Source: Liquorilactobacillus sicerae (GTDB taxonomy: Bacteria; Bacillota; Bacilli; Lactobacillales; Lactobacillaceae). From it: a stretch of DNA of 64,000 nt. This document shows positions 24,933-33,834 of the stretch, piece after piece (the stretch's first letter is position 1; every line of letters begins with the position of its first letter). The position numbers and the translations under genes are program-made. The stretch spans positions 1-64,000 of the forward strand of contig NZ_JAHAVQ010000007.1 of assembly GCF_029916425.1 (NCBI RefSeq), in the 5' to 3' direction. The notes below the pieces were generated by a model. The model was given only the letters and a program-made list of their open reading frames with translations. It searched no databases and was not told the origin of the DNA.

Positions 24933-26162
24933 TCAATAACTTTTAGCTGTTTCAATTATCTTGGCAGTAGAAAGCATGCCTTTCTTCTTTTTAGCAATAT
25001 ACTCTTTCATTCTTTTCATCGCTTCTTTTAAGTTTTCCATTGAAGAAGCATAGCTGATTCGAATATGACCTTCACCACCGGGGCCGAATGGGCTACAACC
25101 TGCAACCGCTACTTGATAATCATAAGCAAGTTCATGGCAAAATTCCTCTTCACTAAGCCAAGCTGGCAATTGGAAGAAAATATAAAATGCTCCTTGCGGT
25201 TTTAAGACTTCAAATCCCATTGCCTTTAATTCTTGATAAACAAAGTTTCCTCTTTGCTGATATTCTGCCTTCATTGCTTGACTGTCATTAAAACCATTCT
25301 CAAAAGCTTCTTGAGCAGCTTCTTGAGCCACATAAGCTGCTGTCGTAACCGAAAACTGGTGCAATTTAAAAATTTCTTTAACAATAATTTTAGGAGCACA
25401 GATAATTCCAATTCTCCAACCAGTCATGGCATGCGATTTTGAAACCCCATTGATCAAAATGGTCTGTTCTGGAAGATATTCGGCCACGGAAACATGCTTT
25501 TTGCCATAAGTCAGCTCACTATAAATTTCATCAGAAATAACAAAAACATTATAATCCTCTAAAACAGCGGCAATCGCTTGGACATCCTCCCGACTATAAG
25601 TTGTTCCGGTTGGATTGGATGGAAAGTTTAAAATAACTCCCTTAACTTTGTCACCATATTTATCCAAAGCTGCTTTTAACCGTTGCGGCTTTAAAATATA
25701 ATTATCTTTTGAAGTGTTGATATAGATTGGCTCAGCACCATGCATTTTGGCAATTGGAAGATACATTGGCCAGATTGGTGTTGGAATAATGATTTTTTCA
25801 CCTTTTCCAGGATTGATGATTGAACCAATTGCAACTGAAATTGCTTCTGTCGCACCAACTGTTACAATGACATTTTCATAATCATATTTCAAATTATATT
25901 TTTTATCCAAAAAGCTAGCCGCTGCTTGGCGGAGGCCCAATGTTCCAATTGAAGGCGGATAATGGGTATGATTATTTTTAATACTTAAAATTCCAGCTGC
26001 TTTAATATGTTCTGGAGTATTAAAGTCTGGTTCACCCAAGGTCAATTTTATAATGCCTGGAATACTAGAAACTTCCTGATCAAACTCCCGAATCTTTGAT
26101 GGAGTGATCTCTCTCAAATCGGTTCGAATTCTTTGCAATAATTGTTTTGTTTTTTTACTCAT
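24933..26162 (-). CDS. Class I/II aminotransferase (aromatic / acetyl-DAP aminotransferase type)
   Basis: 409 residues from ATG 26162 behind AAAGGGGG. Fold type I PLP enzyme: KLTLGEPDFNTPEHIKAA, HYPPSIGTLGLRQAAASFL, VTVGATEAISVAIGSI, LNFPSNPTGTTYSREDV, SDEIYSELTYG and Schiff-base Lys in INGVSKSHAMTGWRIG, with the carboxylate-binding Arg in GEGHIRISYASS. Such proteins are called AraT or PatA (N-acetyl-L,L-diaminopimelate aminotransferase) in lactic acid bacteria; sequence alone does not separate these. Monocistronic, with a 600-bp non-coding region upstream. Confidence 0.85.
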   Translation of the reverse strand: MSKKTKQLLQRIRTDLREITPSKIREFDQEVSSIPGIIKLTLGEPDFNTPEHIKAAGILSIKNNHTHYPPSIGTLGLRQAAASFLDKKYNLKYDYENVIVTVGATEAISVAIGSIINPGKGEKIIIPTPIWPMYLPIAKMHGAEPIYINTSKDNYILKPQRLKAALDKYGDKVKGVILNFPSNPTGTTYSREDVQAIAAVLEDYNVFVISDEIYSELTYGKKHVSVAEYLPEQTILINGVSKSHAMTGWRIGIICAPKIIVKEIFKLHQFSVTTAAYVAQEAAQEAFENGFNDSQAMKAEYQQRGNFVYQELKAMGFEVLKPQGAFYIFFQLPAWLSEEEFCHELAYDYQVAVAGCSPFGPGGEGHIRISYASSMENLKEAMKRMKEYIAKKKKGMLSTAKIIETAKSY

Positions 26163-26759
26163 AAGCAAACCCCCTTTACTAACTAAATAATCACTAAATA
26201 TCCCTTCGATTAACAAACGCACGAAAATTAAAAATTGCAATAATTGCTTGACTGCTTTTTTCTAAATGCATTCATCTTTAAAACTTTATTATAATAAGAA
26301 GAATAACATTAATCTTTAGAATTAACATCAAAAAACCTATCTATGTTAACCTGGTAGCTTGCCAGTACTTAATTATGAAATGTCAATTCAAAAAAAGGCT
26401 ATTGAAATAATTATAAATAAAATGTTTCACTGCCTTTTTAGAATTGAAAAACAAAAAAAACCTTCAAAAAAGAATTGTTATCGCTTCTCACTTTGAAGAT
26501 TAGATTAAGATAATATATTTTATATACTTGGTGATTACCCACTGTTTAAAACAAGCTGATCGAAACAATACTTAGTTCTAATCTTAATTTTTTAAGCCTT
26601 TCATTTACAAAGAATTCAAATCTCACAGCTTAAAATATCAACAGTTTAGAAAAGCTGATTCTTCATTATCCATTAAAAATTTTTAAACTCTTTTTTTTCA
26701 GCTAGCGATATGTTAAATTACTTGGCATGAAATAATAAATTTTTTGAGGAGCTTATAAA
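26163..26759. other. 597-bp intergenic region between divergent aminotransferase and aspartase genes
   Basis: No open frame with a ribosome binding site. It contains a minus-strand terminator-like hairpin at 26452-26503 and a minus-strand TATAAT near 26290 that could serve the aminotransferase. No T-box, SAM, lysine or purine riboswitch signature was found by eye. Confidence 0.5.
26452..26503 (-). terminator. Terminator-like hairpin inside the long intergenic region
   Basis: Minus strand: CTTCAAA, a mixed stretch with AGAA/TTCT pairing, TTTGAAG, then GG and nine T (stem about 26501-26461, T-run 26460-26452). No gene is upstream of it on this strand within the region, so it would end an unannotated transcript or act as a leader attenuator. 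Confidence 0.5.
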
Positions 26760-28172
26760 ATGCGGATTGAAAAAGATGCTATTGGAACTTTGAAAATTGC
26801 AAATGATGCTTATTACGGGATTCATGCTAAACGAGCAGCGGAGAACTTTCCTTTAGGTGAGGCACGAAGAGTTGATCCACTGTTACTTAAGGGATTGATT
26901 CAAGTTAAACAAGCCTGTGCCGAGGCTAATTATCTGACAAATAACCTAACAAAAGAGAACCTTCAAGCAATTGTTCAAGCTGGTGACGAGTTGCTGCAAA
27001 ACTTTGAACGTTACCAACAAGAATTCATTGTGCCTAATATTCAAGGCGGAGCCGGAACTAGTACAAATATGAATGTCAATGAAGTTATTGCTAACCGAGC
27101 TTTAGAGTTACTTGGTCATCAAAAAGGCGAGTATCAATTTTTACATCCAAACGATGATGTTAATCGTGGCCAGTCAACTAATGATACTTATCCCTCAGCT
27201 GGACATTTAGCCTTGATCAAAGTAATCTCGCAGCTAACTTTAGCCGTTCAGGACTTAATTATTGAATTTGAGAAATTAGTCCAAAAAAATAAGCACGTCT
27301 TAAAACTCGGACGTACCCAACTGGAAGATGCTGTCCCAACAACTTATGGCTTAACTTTCCAAGCATATGCTGATTTATTACAACGCTGCAAGCAACGCTT
27401 AGAAACAGCTTGCAAGAAGTTAATGACCATCCCGCTCGGCGGAACAGCAATTGGAACCGGTATTAATACGACAACGGCCTACCAGCAAAAAATTGTACCA
27501 TTACTGGCCAAAAGAACTGATCTGCCGCTAAAACAAGCTGATAATTTGGTCGATGCTGTTCAAAACACTGATTGTTACTTGGAAACAGCTGATGCCTTCA
27601 AAAATCTCGCAACTTCTTTAGGAAAAATCTCCAATGATTTGCGCTTATTAGGCAGCGGACCGCGGGCTGGATTAGGCGAATTAAAAATACCTAAAGTTCA
27701 GGCTGGTTCATCGATCATGCCTGGCAAAGTCAACCCTGTTATTCCCGAATTTGTTAATCAAATTGCCTTTCAAGTCATTGGCTATGCCACAACTGTAACT
27801 TTTGGAGTTGAAGCCGGTCAACTTGAACTGAATGCTTTTGAACCGGTCATGTTCCAAGATCTGTTAGACGGCGCTCGACTTTTAATAGCTGGCAGTCAAA
27901 GCTTGATCACCAACTGCTTGCAAGGCTTAACGATCAATGAAGAGCTTTGTCAAAGCAATATTGAGCACTCAGCCGAAATTGCCACTATTCTAGCTCCTAA
28001 AATTGGCTATGCAGCTGCTACTCAGCTTGTCAAACAAGCTTTGAGCCAAAAAGTTTCAATTAGAAATTTACTGCAAAGCAAAGATTTCTCTATCCAGGAG
28101 ATCGACCAACTGCTGAGTCCTGAAAATTTGTTAGGACCTAAATGCGTTAAGGATAAGGCTTTAGCCCATTAA
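26760..28172 (+). CDS. aspA: Aspartate ammonia-lyase
   Basis: 470 residues, usual aspartase length; ATG 26760 follows GAGGAG. Fumarase/aspartase superfamily: AYYGIHAKRAAENFPLG at the N-terminus separates it from fumarases, NDDVNRGQSTNDTYPSA, GRTQLEDAVPTTYG and the signature loop GSSIMPGKVNPVIPE with the catalytic Ser. Converts aspartate to fumarate and ammonia, feeding fumarate/malate metabolism and releasing nitrogen. Its stop codon overlaps that of the convergent VOC gene, so no terminator separates them. No aspartate transporter is adjacent, although a DAACS symporter lies about 10 kb away. Confidence 0.9.
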   Translation: MRIEKDAIGTLKIANDAYYGIHAKRAAENFPLGEARRVDPLLLKGLIQVKQACAEANYLTNNLTKENLQAIVQAGDELLQNFERYQQEFIVPNIQGGAGTSTNMNVNEVIANRALELLGHQKGEYQFLHPNDDVNRGQSTNDTYPSAGHLALIKVISQLTLAVQDLIIEFEKLVQKNKHVLKLGRTQLEDAVPTTYGLTFQAYADLLQRCKQRLETACKKLMTIPLGGTAIGTGINTTTAYQQKIVPLLAKRTDLPLKQADNLVDAVQNTDCYLETADAFKNLATSLGKISNDLRLLGSGPRAGLGELKIPKVQAGSSIMPGKVNPVIPEFVNQIAFQVIGYATTVTFGVEAGQLELNAFEPVMFQDLLDGARLLIAGSQSLITNCLQGLTINEELCQSNIEHSAEIATILAPKIGYAAATQLVKQALSQKVSIRNLLQSKDFSIQEIDQLLSPENLLGPKCVKDKALAH

Positions 28173-29053
28173 TTATTTTTCGGAACAATTTCAAATCTTA
28201 ATTTGATCCCATTCGGATCAGTCAAGGCCAGACTTTGATCTTTCAAAATTTCAAAGCTCTGGCCTAATTTTTCAAGATTTTCTCGTACTCGAGCTAACTC
28301 AACATCATTTGGGGTAAAGAATGAATAATAAGCCAAGCCTAAATCGCGCTGATCCATTGCTGGCAGATTACGTCCATTCCAAATATTCGTCCCAAGATGA
28401 TGATGATAGCCACCACTGGCAAAGAATTTTGCGGAATTGCCAAAATTTGTTTTTAAGGATAAACCCAAAATATCCGTATAAAATCCTTCGGTCGCTGTCA
28501 AATCAGCGACTTTTAAATGTACATGACCAACTTTGGTTGCTGCTGGAAACCCTTGCCAATCCCGATCGGCCGCATCAACAACTCCTTGAGCATCCATTTC
28601 GATCGTAATTCCCGGGATTTCGCCATCTGGTCGAATGTCCCAAGCTGAGCGCGGCTTGTCACGATAAACTTCGATGCCATTACCCTCCGGATCGGTTAAA
28701 TAAATTGCTTCACTGTAGCCGTGATCACTTGCTCCGATGATTGGCGCTTGAACATTCAAATAATGGATCAAAGCATTACCCAAATCCTTGCGACTGGGCA
28801 GTAAAAAGGCAGTATGGTATAAACCAGTTTTTCGAGCCAAGGGAAGTGGTGACATAATCTGTTGCAGGATTAGTAATGGTATTTGACTGCCATGAGCGCC
28901 TAAGATACTCCGAGTTAAACCTTTTTCATAAACATCAAGTCCAATAATATCACGATAGAAATTTGTCTGAGCGTTTAAATCGGCAACCTTAAGTGCCACT
29001 GTCCCTGGTTGGGTTGCAGCAGCTAATTGAAAATCAGGAATAATTACTGTCAT
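28169..29053 (-). CDS. VOC superfamily ring-cleavage dioxygenase-like protein (CatE type)
   Basis: 294 residues from ATG 29053 after AAGAAGG; in-frame codons to 29101 lack a site. Two tandem vicinal-oxygen-chelate modules: GTVALKVADLNAQTNFYRDI onward and VGHVHLKVADLTATEGFYTD onward. Metal ligands in the second module look present: His of GHVHLKV, His in YHHHLGTNIWN and the C-terminal Glu in LRFEIVPK. Such proteins are annotated as catechol-2,3-dioxygenase or glyoxalase homologues in Firmicutes; lactobacilli rarely degrade aromatics, so the substrate is unknown. Its last three bases overlap the convergent aspA stop. Confidence 0.8.
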   Translation of the reverse strand: MTVIIPDFQLAAATQPGTVALKVADLNAQTNFYRDIIGLDVYEKGLTRSILGAHGSQIPLLILQQIMSPLPLARKTGLYHTAFLLPSRKDLGNALIHYLNVQAPIIGASDHGYSEAIYLTDPEGNGIEVYRDKPRSAWDIRPDGEIPGITIEMDAQGVVDAADRDWQGFPAATKVGHVHLKVADLTATEGFYTDILGLSLKTNFGNSAKFFASGGYHHHLGTNIWNGRNLPAMDQRDLGLAYYSFFTPNDVELARVRENLEKLGQSFEILKDQSLALTDPNGIKLRFEIVPKNN

Positions 29054-29165
29054 AGTTTTTGCCTTCTTTTTTATATTTGTTACATTAATTATAACATCCA
29101 ATTTAAAGGAAACAAGTCTTTTAACAAATCTTTTTCAAATTTCTATAAAATCCTGTAAACAACCA

Positions 29166-29219
29166 AAAGCAGTCCGTTTAACTGATTGTTTTCCAACGAT
29201 TAGTTAAACGAACTGCTTT
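29166..29219. terminator. Strong bidirectional terminator
   Basis: AAAGCAGTCCGTTTAACT (29166-29183) pairs with AGTTAAACGAACTGCTTT (29202-29219) with one mismatch. It serves the amino-acid binding protein gene ending at 29238 on the minus strand. Confidence 0.85.
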
Positions 29220-29237
29220 AATTAGTATTTATAATTG

Positions 29238-30068
29238 TTATTTACTATATTTTTGCTGCAATTGTTTTGCTTGATTAAGCATCTTCTTATTAGTACCATT
29301 TTGTTTCAGTTTGCTGATCACTTTGTTGACCCGTTTAACTAGGACTTGATTATTTTTGGCAATTCCTGCTGAATATGATTGCGATTCTTTTTCAATTGGC
29401 ATTTTGACTGAAGCAATTGCATATTGATCAGGATATTTAGAAACATAACCTTCTGCAACCCCGCTTTCAACTAGCACGCCATCTAACTTATTGTCTTTCA
29501 ATTCAGTTGCTAAACTGGTTACGACACTTTCAACGACAAGATTACTCTTCTTAAGCTTCTTATTAGCAACAGTTTGCTGGGTACTGCCTTGTTGAACACC
29601 AATACTCTTTTTGGCTAATTGGCTAATCGAACTGTATTTATTTTTATCAGCTTTTCTAACCAATAAAACATTCTTAGTTGTGTAATATGGTTCTGAGAAA
29701 CTGATGCTCTTTTTACGCTGCTTGGTAACGGATAAACCAGAAAGAATCATATCGATTTTCTGATCTTTTAATTCAGAAATCAATGACGAAAATTCAACAT
29801 TTTCAATTTTCAACTTAACTCCCAAGTTTTTAGCAATTTTTTTGGCCAGCAGAATGTCATAACCGACGATCTTCTTTTGACCATTTTGAACGATTGGAAA
29901 CTCAAATGGTGCAAAATCAGCAGAAGTCCCGACAATTAAAGTCCCACGATTTTGAATTTTTTTGACACCATTAGTTTTACTGCTGCTGCTTGAGCATCCA
30001 GCTACTAAAAAAACCAAACTCACCACTAGCAAACTTAAAATTACTTGATACCAACTTTTTCTTTTCAT
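29238..30068 (-). CDS. Orphan amino acid ABC transporter binding lipoprotein
   Basis: 276 residues from ATG 30068, behind GGGGGA; the ATG at 30083 has no site. Signal peptide and lipobox VAGC, then a Ser-rich linker. Family 3 binding-protein pattern: GTLIVGTSADFAPFEF, IVGYDILLAKKIAKNLGVKL, KIDMILSGLSVTKQRKKSI, SFSEPYYTTKNVLLV. The NGQKKIVGYD segment and the Thr/Asp contacts resemble polar amino acid (Gln, Arg or similar) binders. No permease or ATPase gene flanks it, so it must dock with a transporter encoded elsewhere, possibly the glnQP pair at 44.6 kb. Own terminator downstream. Confidence 0.85.
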   Translation of the reverse strand: MKRKSWYQVILSLLVVSLVFLVAGCSSSSSKTNGVKKIQNRGTLIVGTSADFAPFEFPIVQNGQKKIVGYDILLAKKIAKNLGVKLKIENVEFSSLISELKDQKIDMILSGLSVTKQRKKSISFSEPYYTTKNVLLVRKADKNKYSSISQLAKKSIGVQQGSTQQTVANKKLKKSNLVVESVVTSLATELKDNKLDGVLVESGVAEGYVSKYPDQYAIASVKMPIEKESQSYSAGIAKNNQVLVKRVNKVISKLKQNGTNKKMLNQAKQLQQKYSK

Positions 30069-30273
30069 GTTCTCGTCCCCCATACATTTAAATATGAATG
30101 AAATTCAACTTCTTATAGAATTAATATAAACTTGAAACGCATAAAATGCAACTAAAAATGAATAATTTTTGTTAAAAAGGAATTTTAATACATTATCTTT
30201 AGAAAACAAATAACTTTTTGCTAAAATTTAATAAACAATATTACCTTAGCAGCCACAAGTCAGCTTGGTACAC

Positions 30274-30303
30274 AAAAAGCTGAAACAATTTTGCTTCAGC
30301 TTT
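30274..30303 (-). terminator. Terminator of the superoxide dismutase gene
   Basis: AAAGCTGAA (30276-30284) and TTCAGCTTT (30295-30303) form a nine-bp stem; on the minus strand it is followed by five T. It lies 60 bp after the sodA stop. Confidence 0.75.
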
Positions 30304-30362
30304 GAATAAACTATTTAGTTTTCAAACCGTTTATGAAGGTCTTGGGCTGGAATGATCTGTGA

Positions 30363-30977
30363 TCAACCACCGTTTTTTTGCCAGCATTCAGTGACCTTGG
30401 TCCAATTGACGATCTGCCAAAAAGCGTTAATATATTCCGGTCGCCGATTCTGATATTGCAAATAATAGGCATGTTCCCAGACATCTAAACCTAATAAAGG
30501 AACTTGATCTAACATTAATGGTGAGTCCTGATTAGCTGTCGCCGTGATTGCTAACTGGCCATCCTCATCGACTACCAGCCACGCCCAGCCTGAACCAAAA
30601 ACTTGCTGAGCTGTGGTAGCAAATTGACGCTTGAACCCTTCAAAGCTCCCAAAAGCCATTGTAATTACCGCTAACAACGGCGGTGATGGCAATTCTTTAG
30701 CATCCCGAGTCAAGCTTTCCCAAAAGATTGAATGGTTAGCGTGACCGCCACCATTATTTCTAATGTTCATGGCAACTTGATCTGGTAATTCGGCTAAACT
30801 TCCCAACAGTTGCGACAAAGACCATTCCTTAGCTACTGGATAAAGCTCCAATGCCTGATTTAATTTATCAACATAAGCCTGGTGGTGCCGATCATGGTGA
30901 ATCTTCATGGTCAGCCGATCAATATAAGGTTCCAAAGCAGCATAATCATACGGCAGTTGCGGTAAAATATAAACCAT
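30363..30977 (-). CDS. sodA: Superoxide dismutase (Mn/Fe)
   Basis: 204 residues. Metal ligands in place: HHDRHHQAYV (His27/28), NNGGGHANHSIFW (His81), and LGLDVWEHAYYLQYQNRRPE for the Asp and last His. GSGWAWLVVDEDGQL is the usual signature. Converts superoxide to peroxide and oxygen; metal preference (Mn is usual in lactic acid bacteria) is not decided by sequence. ATG 30977 has AAAGGGG 10 nt upstream. Many lactobacilli lack sod and use manganese instead, so its presence suggests exposure to oxygen. Monocistronic with own terminator. Confidence 0.92.
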   Translation of the reverse strand: MVYILPQLPYDYAALEPYIDRLTMKIHHDRHHQAYVDKLNQALELYPVAKEWSLSQLLGSLAELPDQVAMNIRNNGGGHANHSIFWESLTRDAKELPSPPLLAVITMAFGSFEGFKRQFATTAQQVFGSGWAWLVVDEDGQLAITATANQDSPLMLDQVPLLGLDVWEHAYYLQYQNRRPEYINAFWQIVNWTKVTECWQKNGG

Positions 30978-31069
30978 CGCTGTCGACCCCTTTCTTGGTA
31001 TCCCAAAAACACTACTCCTACTTCTAAAATACCGTAGCTACCAGAACCTGTCGATCAAAATGCCTAGTT

Positions 31070-32017
31070 CTAGCCGACTTGTAGCAAGAACATAAATAAT
31101 CCCATTGTCACTACTGACAATAAGGTGCTGACTAACTGAGTTGAAGCCATCTCATCTTCATGGACCTGGCTTTGAATTGCCAACATACTTGGCATCGCCG
31201 CTGTAGGAATTGCTAAAGTGATCACGACTAATCGTTGAAAAGTCTGATTGGCACCAGCTAAAGACATTGCTCCCCAAATTGCTAGCGGCAGAGCCAGATT
31301 TTTAAGGCAAACATTCAAGATAACTGCTCTGGTTAGCCGAAAATGTTGCACATACAGCATGATACCGATCGAAAATAAAGCCACACCACCAGCCGCCTGT
31401 CCCAGTTCACTAAAAAGCGGCAACCATTTTTCAGCTAATTGAAAACCGCTTAAATTCAAGATAAAAGCTAAAATTGGTGCCCAAACGAGTGGCTTTTTTA
31501 AAGCATTTAGCAAACGCTCGCCCGCTTGCTGAACCCCTTTAGCCGTTTGCTCGCCTTCACGACCAGCTGCCGACAGCAACAGCACACTTAATGGCACTTG
31601 GATCAAATTTAAATATAAGCCACAAATAGCTACCAAGATCACACTATCAGTCGAGCCAAAAATAATTGCTAACACGGAGGTACCCATAAACGGAACAGAT
31701 GGACAAGCAACCGACAAAGCGCGCAAAACAGCCAAACTAAGGTGATGTAAATAAAGTTGATAAATAATAATCAATAATCCAAAAGTTCCGATCATCCCGA
31801 CTCCCAGCCAGATAAACAGCGGAATATCCTGAATAATAACTTGTCGACTCGTCGATAATAAACCACCGAACAAACTAAGCGGCAAAGCATATGACATTAC
31901 GAAACTGATAAAGGCTTGACTAGCACCTTTGCCAAACTGTTTACGCCAGCCTGACAAGAAACCTAGTGCTAAGGTAAAAATAATTGGTGAAATTGCAGTA
32001 ATCAAAGTTAATGGCAA
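31070..32017 (-). CDS. AEC family transporter (auxin efflux carrier-like)
   Basis: 315 residues, about ten hydrophobic segments in two halves. TTG start at 32017, 8 nt after AGGAAG. N-terminal ISPIIFTLALGFLSGWRKQF and the conserved PLSLFGGLL, VPFMGTSVLAIIFG and C-terminal TLAIPTAAMPSMLAIQSQ match bacterial AEC proteins, some of which export or exchange malate and other small organic acids (MleP type in lactic acid bacteria). Substrate not set. The nearest genes give no direct clue; it stands alone between sodA and the AraC-type regulator. Confidence 0.85.
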   Translation of the reverse strand: MPLTLITAISPIIFTLALGFLSGWRKQFGKGASQAFISFVMSYALPLSLFGGLLSTSRQVIIQDIPLFIWLGVGMIGTFGLLIIIYQLYLHHLSLAVLRALSVACPSVPFMGTSVLAIIFGSTDSVILVAICGLYLNLIQVPLSVLLLSAAGREGEQTAKGVQQAGERLLNALKKPLVWAPILAFILNLSGFQLAEKWLPLFSELGQAAGGVALFSIGIMLYVQHFRLTRAVILNVCLKNLALPLAIWGAMSLAGANQTFQRLVVITLAIPTAAMPSMLAIQSQVHEDEMASTQLVSTLLSVVTMGLFMFLLQVG

Positions 32018-32397
32018 AAAAACACTTCCTCACAGCAGTTCTAAAGCTTCATCCTGATGTCTATAAAAATTAAATTAGAAACTAATGAAAATTTTAACAT
32101 AAACAACCGAAGAAAAGCTGACTTGAGCAGCTTGTTTTGTTAACCATTTTTTGAGTTTTGCTTACGAAAATAAAGTTAACCGCTTAAGAGTTGCCAAAAA
32201 TCAATTTTCTTAATTTTATAAGGAAAGCAACTCAAAATCGTTTTCAATTTAAGATTCAATTTTTGCTTAGTCATTTGACTTCAGAAAGTTCAGTCAGCTC
32301 GGCTTGGACTGGCAACCAAACTCACTTGCTCGACCGCTTTCCAGCTATTTATGTGGTACACTAGCCAAAAGCTTTTCAAAACTAGGTGATTCAAGCT
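32018..32397. other. Divergent intergenic region, promoters only
   Basis: 380 bp between the AEC and AraC genes. AT-rich with no open frame carrying a ribosome binding site. Promoters for both genes must lie here; no pair of boxes stands out, although AGGTGA at 32384-32389 is the clear ribosome binding site for the regulator. Confidence 0.4.
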
Positions 32398-33834
32398 ATG
32401 TATCATGTTTTAGTTATTTCTGAAAATCGAATTTTACTGCGACAATTATGGCAATGGCTAGCTAATCAACCTAACTTAATTATCCAGCTGGTTCCTTTCA
32501 GCACAGATGCATTAACAGCTTTTTCAGCTAATCAAGTTGACCTAATAATTATTGATGCCAATATTCTACTACCCTATCAAGAAATTCTAAATGACTTAAC
32601 AAAAGCTCCTTGGAACTATGGAGTCTTGTTTTTAGGCAAGGATTTAACTGCTGCAAATTATCAGCATCCCCTAATCAGTCTGAAATTTAAGCAGCTAAAC
32701 CCAACAACTCTTAAAAATGCGATCAACCGCTTGCTTCAACGGTTAAATCATAGTCAGCCAGCAGCTGGTAGCCTTACTTTAACAACTTTTCAATCAGCAA
32801 CTGAACTACCATATGGTACTTACCACCTCTTATGGATTAAAACATATACCCAAGCCATCAACTCGTCCGAAATCAAACGACTACAAAAATCTTTGCAATT
32901 AAAATTTTTAACTTTGATCAAGTTAAATAAATCTGATGAACTGTTGGTGTTGATCAATCGGGCACAGCTTAATTCACAATTGAATTTTATTCAGCTCAAA
33001 AAGGAACTAATAATCCTTTGGGGCGCAAACTGCAGCTGCGTCTATCGCAAAAACATCGCTTCAGTGGAACTAAAACAGCAATTGATCAGGTTTAAACAGC
33101 TGCAGGATTTGCGTTATTTTCTAGGCGGAGAAATCATAATGGCTCCTATTAAACCGCAAACCAACAGTTTAAATTTGACTTTGATCGAACAGTGTCTCAC
33201 CTTCAGTCAAACATTGTTTAACGGTAATTTGCCAACCGCTCAGCATTTGCTGCAAGCTGTTTATCTTGACCAAATCAAACCACAGCGTAGTTTTGTAGCT
33301 TTAGCTTATCTGCGACTGCAAATCAGTTTTTTCATCTATTTAACTGAAAATCAAGAAATCAAGCCGGTTGCATGGAACTTTGCGACCTTAGAAGACGAGC
33401 TGCACGCCTTACTCAAAGATCAATTTTGGCAAAAAATCAAATATCATTCGCCAATTATTAAAACAACTTTAAATCAGTGCCTTCAAGTAATCTGGCAGCA
33501 TTTTTCTCAAGGTTGGTCGCTCAAAGAAACAGCTTCTCAGCTAGCAATTAACAAAACTTACTTAAACCGGATTTATAAAGAACAGTTTCAACTGACAATT
33601 GCTGGCACTTATACCTGGCTGCGTCTTGAATTTGCTAAAATCTATTTATGCTATAGTACCGCAACGATCGCCCAGGCAGCCGCGGCCGCCGGATTTAAAA
33701 GTGTCAGTTATTTTAACCGCGTTTTTAAAAACCGTTATCAAACTACACCTAAAAGTTACCAAGAAAAAATGCGCAAAGGAGCGAAACTTAACTATTATGA
33801 AGACTATTTGGAACCATCGCAGTGGATTGATTGA
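32398..33834 (+). CDS. Receiver-like / AraC family regulator
   Basis: 478 residues from ATG 32398, 8 nt after AGGTGA. The N-terminal 110 residues resemble a response-regulator receiver (MYHVLVISENRILLRQL, VDLIIIDANILLP with a possible phospho-Asp, YGVLFLGKD), but the acidic pair after strand 1 is Ser-Glu-Asn and the Thr/Ser after strand 4 is Gly, so classic phosphorylation is doubtful. The middle 250 residues match nothing recognised. The C-terminus (about 375-470) is an AraC double helix-turn-helix: SLKETASQLAINKTYLNRIY, IAQAAAAAGFKSVSYFNRVF, YQTTPKSY. No histidine kinase is near. Its 3' end overlaps the next gene by 38 bp. Confidence 0.82.
   Translation: MYHVLVISENRILLRQLWQWLANQPNLIIQLVPFSTDALTAFSANQVDLIIIDANILLPYQEILNDLTKAPWNYGVLFLGKDLTAANYQHPLISLKFKQLNPTTLKNAINRLLQRLNHSQPAAGSLTLTTFQSATELPYGTYHLLWIKTYTQAINSSEIKRLQKSLQLKFLTLIKLNKSDELLVLINRAQLNSQLNFIQLKKELIILWGANCSCVYRKNIASVELKQQLIRFKQLQDLRYFLGGEIIMAPIKPQTNSLNLTLIEQCLTFSQTLFNGNLPTAQHLLQAVYLDQIKPQRSFVALAYLRLQISFFIYLTENQEIKPVAWNFATLEDELHALLKDQFWQKIKYHSPIIKTTLNQCLQVIWQHFSQGWSLKETASQLAINKTYLNRIYKEQFQLTIAGTYTWLRLEFAKIYLCYSTATIAQAAAAAGFKSVSYFNRVFKNRYQTTPKSYQEKMRKGAKLNYYEDYLEPSQWID

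Noticed and set aside
26503-26759. T-box or other amino-acid riboswitch upstream of the aminotransferase
   Set aside because: The T-box AGGGTGGNACCGCG core is absent; GGGTAATCACC near 26530-26545 is too different.
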